Assembly (NCBI GenBank): GCA_013339765.2
Contig: CM023453.1
Span: 85,626,685-85,690,684 of the forward strand
Direction: 5' to 3'
DNA: 64,000 nucleotides
From: Haemaphysalis longicornis
Lineage: Eukaryota > Arthropoda > Arachnida > Ixodida > Ixodidae
Positions 60,301-64,000 of the stretch are shown here, piece after piece (within the stretch, counting starts at the first letter, position 1; every line of letters starts with the position of its first letter). The notes under the pieces are model-generated. The model was not told the DNA's origin, did no database searches, and was given only the letters and a program-made list of their open reading frames with translations. The position numbers were made by a program, and so were the translations under genes.

Positions 60301-62436
60301 TGCGGCAAAGCCATCATTAGAGCGAATGCTGTGCAGAAAAACTTGCTCTATCGAAATTTTCCCCAAAACAATAATAATACAACAATTGACCGCTAAGGCG
60401 AGTGCATCATTTCTCTGAGCTTCATTTACTTGTCATAATTAGTTGACAGTAAATCAGTTTGCACCTTTGTTCAAAATTTTGTGTTGAGTGCCAAACGGCA
60501 TGGTAATTTTCTTTCACAGACGGGCGGAATGATTCCTGATTTTTAGACCTCTCTTCGGTGTACGGTTTGTAGCGTGAAAGTTTCCCAGATTTCAACTTTG
60601 ACTTGTTCGCGTTATATGTGCTCACCGAAAATCTCGAAAATCTGTGGATCTTTAAGAATTCGTGAGCATCCCCCCCCCCCCTTTCGCAAATACGAGGCTC
60701 TGCCCGATGCGCGCGCCTTGCTCCGGGCTTATATATTCTAGCCCGCAGCACGTCGTTTCTCGCACGCCCCTCGTACACCGTGCCAAGCACGCTTTGCGTT
60801 CGAAGCGTTTCAGTGGTCGCATTTCCAGCGGCATTGGCTGACGGTAGCTCCTTTCATTGCTGACATCGGAATTTAATCGACGTCGTTTTCATTTTTTTTG
60901 CGCCTGCTCGGTGCTTCACTCGCTTCGCTAGCACCGGCTGACGGGTGTGTGGAAGGCAGCGCCATCGGCGGGGATACATGTAGCGCCTCGACTTAACGTC
61001 ACTCGTCTCCGCACGCGCTTCGTTTTACGAATTGTTGTTGTAATCCTTTATTTTTGAACAACGCTGGATTACACGAACGTCTTTAGTGTCAAAAAAAAAA
61101 AAAAAAAGACTACGAATGCGCCCATTCCCATCCGTATCCCCTACTTATCGCCTTCCCCTTATTTTATTCGCACTCGCCCAATGCAGGGTAGCAAACTGGG
61201 CTCTACACCTGGTTAACCTCCCTGTCTTTCCATTTGTTTTTACCGTATCCCAGCCATTCTTCTGTCGCTCCCTGTCCGCGGATTGACGGCGTCCGATTTT
61301 TTCCGAGGTACGCCATTTCGTGCAATAAAAGATACTTATCGCTTTGTCGATTATATCACGCGCAAATTCAAGTGCACGTGTGTTACTATGTTTGAATAGT
61401 AAAAATACTTTTTTTCTGTAAGTACTTGCATGCTGTGATATATCACCACTAGAAAATCACTGTGGAGGAGAACATAATGCAACCCGCAACACCACTAAAG
61501 CCCACCTCACTTCTTACCCTCAGCTAACTTAACGGATCCAATTCTGAACAGCACTGGACAGGCTTTTAAACAATTGACATCATTTTGGTATCAGGTTGCT
61601 CTTCCAGTGTGAATTTTGTGGATGAAAAGTTGGTTTTCTCATTTTTTTACCACAAAAATCAGCTGTGTCATGCAAGAAACTCCTTCTATCACCTATTTTA
61701 GAATGCACACTGCTATCCTATCCCATCCCATCACAGCAAGTGCACACGACAGCGAAGCGCTCGCGACGCGCCACAGTGTTTCCACGTCTGCACAAACGTC
61801 ATCAAACGCGTCGCCGGTGGGAACAAGCCCCAACGAACGGTACAGTAGTCCAGTGAAATTTCGGCTACACGCGGGCTCTTCCCGATTTCTGCTGTTCTCC
61901 ACGTGTCCCGCGCCCCCGGAGCGCGCCGCACTCCCACGCTGTCGTCGTCGTCGTCGTCGTTTTCTTCCGCGAAGGGTTTGTCGTCGAAGCCAACGAAGCG
62001 TGTCCCACTCGCGAAGTCGTCTAACTGCGCCGAGCGGTACTCGCCAAAATGCGCTGGGAACAACGACGGGCTGCCGTAACTGCGGAGACGACGACGCATC
62101 CGCGTTTACCCGGGGAATTCCTTCCGCGTTCCTTTGTTTCTCCAAGGCGTGGGAAGAAGTTAAGCTGCTACCCGAGCGAAGTCCCTCCTTAGTGGCTCTT
62201 TGTCGCGTGTTAAACGAAAGTTGGCCCGAGTGTATACGCTGTCAGCTGTTGTCTGAGTAAATGTATTTGCATGAGAGGACAACTGTTTGCACCCGCTAAA
62301 TACGGCGGTTCTTTTAGGTATGCATTTATTTCCAACTCCAGTCCAGACTTTCCTTTTATGTACCTTTTCTTATTTTAGTATTTACATCGTCAAGTAGCCT
62401 CCCAACCATACTTTAGATTGCTGAAAGGGCTGCCAG

Positions 62437-62921
62437 CAAATCATCAATCCCCTCAAGATTAACGAATCTGCGGGCCTCACTTTTGACGACAGGCGTGGTT
62501 CCTCGGGAAAACCTTAACTGGACGCTGTCCGCCAGAAAGCGTACGAAAATAGCGGTCAACAAACCAAGAAAATATCCGCTAACACCAAGGGTTCTTGGGG
62601 CTGGCCGATCGCACGTTTCTGGCGCGCCCCAGATAGAGCCGTGAGCACAGTGAGTGCCAGCACCACATGGCGGGCACTCTGTTCTTCAAGCAGACATTTT
62701 TTGCGAACCTCCCTTCATCCAAGGCGGTGGCTGCGAGGTCAGCAACATGCATTGGCCAGAAAGCCTTCCTGAAGCGTTGTCCTAGTACAATACACGAGAC
62801 GATGCCCAGTGCTACCTGTAACGGACTCCCCGTTTTGTAAACGTCCGACATCAGAAATCCTCGTCAAAGTGCGAGTGAGGTTGCCAACCACTTCAGAAGA
62901 AAAGCCGACGCTGGAAGCCAT
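62437..62921 (-). CDS. Candidate small membrane-protein gene, frames broken or spliced (unrecognised)
   Basis: The minus strand opens MASSVGFSSEVVGNLTRTLT at 62921 and stays open to a donor ttacag|gtagca near 62816. A second stretch, open to a stop at 62437, contains LGVSGYFLGLLTAIFVRFLA (a likely membrane span), then a basic patch and the end RRFVNLEGIDDLLAALSAI. A phase-matched acceptor (gaacag|ag, near 62680) could join them over an intron of about 135 bp, although its pyrimidine tract is poor. Another frame between them (QVALGIVSCIVLGQRFRKAF) is also hydrophobic, so a frameshifted retrocopy is equally possible. I do not recognise the family. Confidence 0.3.
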
Positions 62922-63450
62922 TGTGCCAGCCTCGCTTTAGTCTAGGAGGTGTCGCGACAGCTTCATTGAGTAGTGACCCAGGCATCCATATCGCGGCTGG
63001 CGCGATGCGACAGGCAGGGTGTGCGGCAGGCAGCCAGGCGGCCGGCCAAAGGGCTAACAGGCCCGCGGCTCTAAACGCTTTGTCCTGCATAGCCTTTTTA
63101 TAGCGACGCTAATAACCGCGCGCGTGCAGAGCTCGCAACCGCGACGTCGCCGTGCGCGTCGCCCCAAAGGACCTCGGGGGTTTGCTCCTTGCATCTTTAT
63201 TTGCTTTCTCCCCACCTCCGTTGCTCGCTCTGTCGTCTGGTCGGCGACGGAGCATCACCCATTCGGGGTTGTCTTCTCGGCAAAGAATAATGGCTCGGCG
63301 GCAGAGATTGTCTCGGTAGTGGCCAGGGCCTCCCCGAAGTCCCCCGTGGTTTATCTGGGCTGCAATGGAAGAGAAAAACGCCGAGTTGTCGGGGGTAAGA
63401 AAAAAATGAAAATGGAGGAAGCAGGGACACTGAGCTGGCGGGGGGCCTGA

Positions 63451-63535
63451 CCAGGCTATAAAGCGGTTGCCGCCTTTTATTGTGGCCGAGTATAAATAAC
63501 GCCGCTCAAGGAAAAAGTGCGTATATTTATGGCGG
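63451..63535 (+). promoter_or_regulatory. Cluster of AT-rich motifs in a GC-rich region
   Basis: ctataaag, ccttttattg, gtataaataac and atatttatggcgg lie within about 80 bp of otherwise GC-rich DNA. They resemble TATA boxes or MADS/Hox-type sites. No transcript is visible next to them. Confidence 0.25.
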
Positions 63536-64000
63536 TGTGACAGGGAGCAAACAGTTAAGAGGGCGGCAGGAGTGGGCGTTTTTTGTAGGGTGGTAAGCGA
63601 TGCTCTCCCGATCTGCCGCAAGCAGCATACTAAGATATCCGATCTTTGAATAGGCATTCATTGGGGCTGGCAACGCCCCAACTCCTCCAACTTAACACCT
63701 CTTTTTTTTTCTCTCTCCCTCTCGTTGCTTTGTTCGCTCTCTACATTTTGTCTAAATATACATACGTGTACCCATTGACAAGCACTTCTAAGTGCCTAAG
63801 GTGTCCCACTTAACTTTAGCGGAACCTTAAAAAGGGGGAACTTCGTTTTCGCACCATTTAAGAAGCTTTTGACCGTCAGTGGTCGTTTAAAGCAGAGATG
63901 CGCAATGCAAAATCAAAGCTCCTTTCTTTTAGAGAAATGTGGTTGAAACGCGAAGCTAGCTCCCACGCAACCAGAGTCAAAGTCAAAGTCCAAAATCAAA

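Larger units (their letters stand above)
47866..64000 (+). other. BicDR: BicDR intron 1 (at least 16.1 kb) or flanking DNA, no further BicDR exon
   Basis: I searched both strands for a continuation of the BicDR coil (Glu/Leu/Arg-rich, phase 0, after a pyrimidine tract) and found none. The segment contains the mobile elements listed separately. Stretches 49960-51360, 51670-54300 and 54380-62430 otherwise show only short unrecognised open frames, poly-T/A runs and a GA run at 57061-57084. Confidence 0.5.

Noticed and set aside
61616..62260. Plus-strand open frame of 214 codons
   Set aside because: Composition is Ser/Arg/Thr-rich without recognisable motifs. It arises from CG-rich low-complexity sequence (tcgtcgtcg runs), has no splice context fitting BicDR and overlaps nothing conserved.
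63109..63657. Minus-strand open frame of 182 codons
   Set aside because: No recognisable domain. It has a mixed hydrophobic and basic composition typical of chance frames in GC-rich DNA, and its start is weak.
1..64000. CRISPR arrays, operons, viral genes or toxin genes
   Set aside because: None seen. Repeats are eukaryotic transposons and satellites, and no recognisable viral or toxin protein frame was found on either strand.

Overview
This is eukaryotic, intron-rich nuclear DNA and most probably comes from a hard tick (Ixodida). The evidence is (i) long introns with short, phase-consistent coding exons that join into arthropod-type proteins and (ii) many copies of a tRNA-derived SINE with the body motif 'ttaaagatccccaggtgg' and a (caat)n tail, which I recognise from tick genomes. 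No bacterial features, CRISPR arrays or operons are present.

Left two thirds (1-43.8 kb, minus strand): one gene, citron Rho-interacting kinase (citron kinase; sticky in Drosophila). I could place 26 coding exons whose splice phases agree from exon to exon. They encode about 1,373 residues: an N-terminal extension, a complete AGC-family kinase domain (exons 1-6), the AGC C-terminal tail with hydrophobic motif (exon 7) and a very long coiled coil (exons 8-26). The C1, PH and CNH domains expected at the C terminus lie beyond position 1. Two coiled-coil exons (17 and 23) each carry one extra base in an otherwise intact reading frame.

Middle (43.8-47.6 kb): a divergent intergenic region of about 3.7 kb. 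It holds several SINE copies and, at its right end, a GC-rich promoter-like stretch with an inverted CCAAT box and two CRE-like sites.

Right third (47.6-64 kb, plus strand): the first coding exon of a Bicaudal-D-related dynein adaptor (BICDR/BICDL family) with the AAxxG CC1-box. It is followed by at least 16 kb with no further recognisable exon of that gene. This stretch contains DNA-transposon remnants, a SINE and, near the end, a weakly supported antisense small membrane-protein candidate (62.4-62.9 kb).

The introns are full of mobile elements: a piggyBac-type element nested in a fold-back element, a duplicated 1.3-kb unit whose second copy leads into a broken pogo/Tigger-type transposase, a MITE abutting it at a shared TA, hAT-like elements, an antisense RTE-type LINE fragment, GGAGT satellite patches and at least seven SINE pieces. 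The two protein genes stand head to head. Both products act at the cytoskeleton: citron kinase at the cytokinetic ring and midbody, BICDR in dynein-driven vesicle transport.
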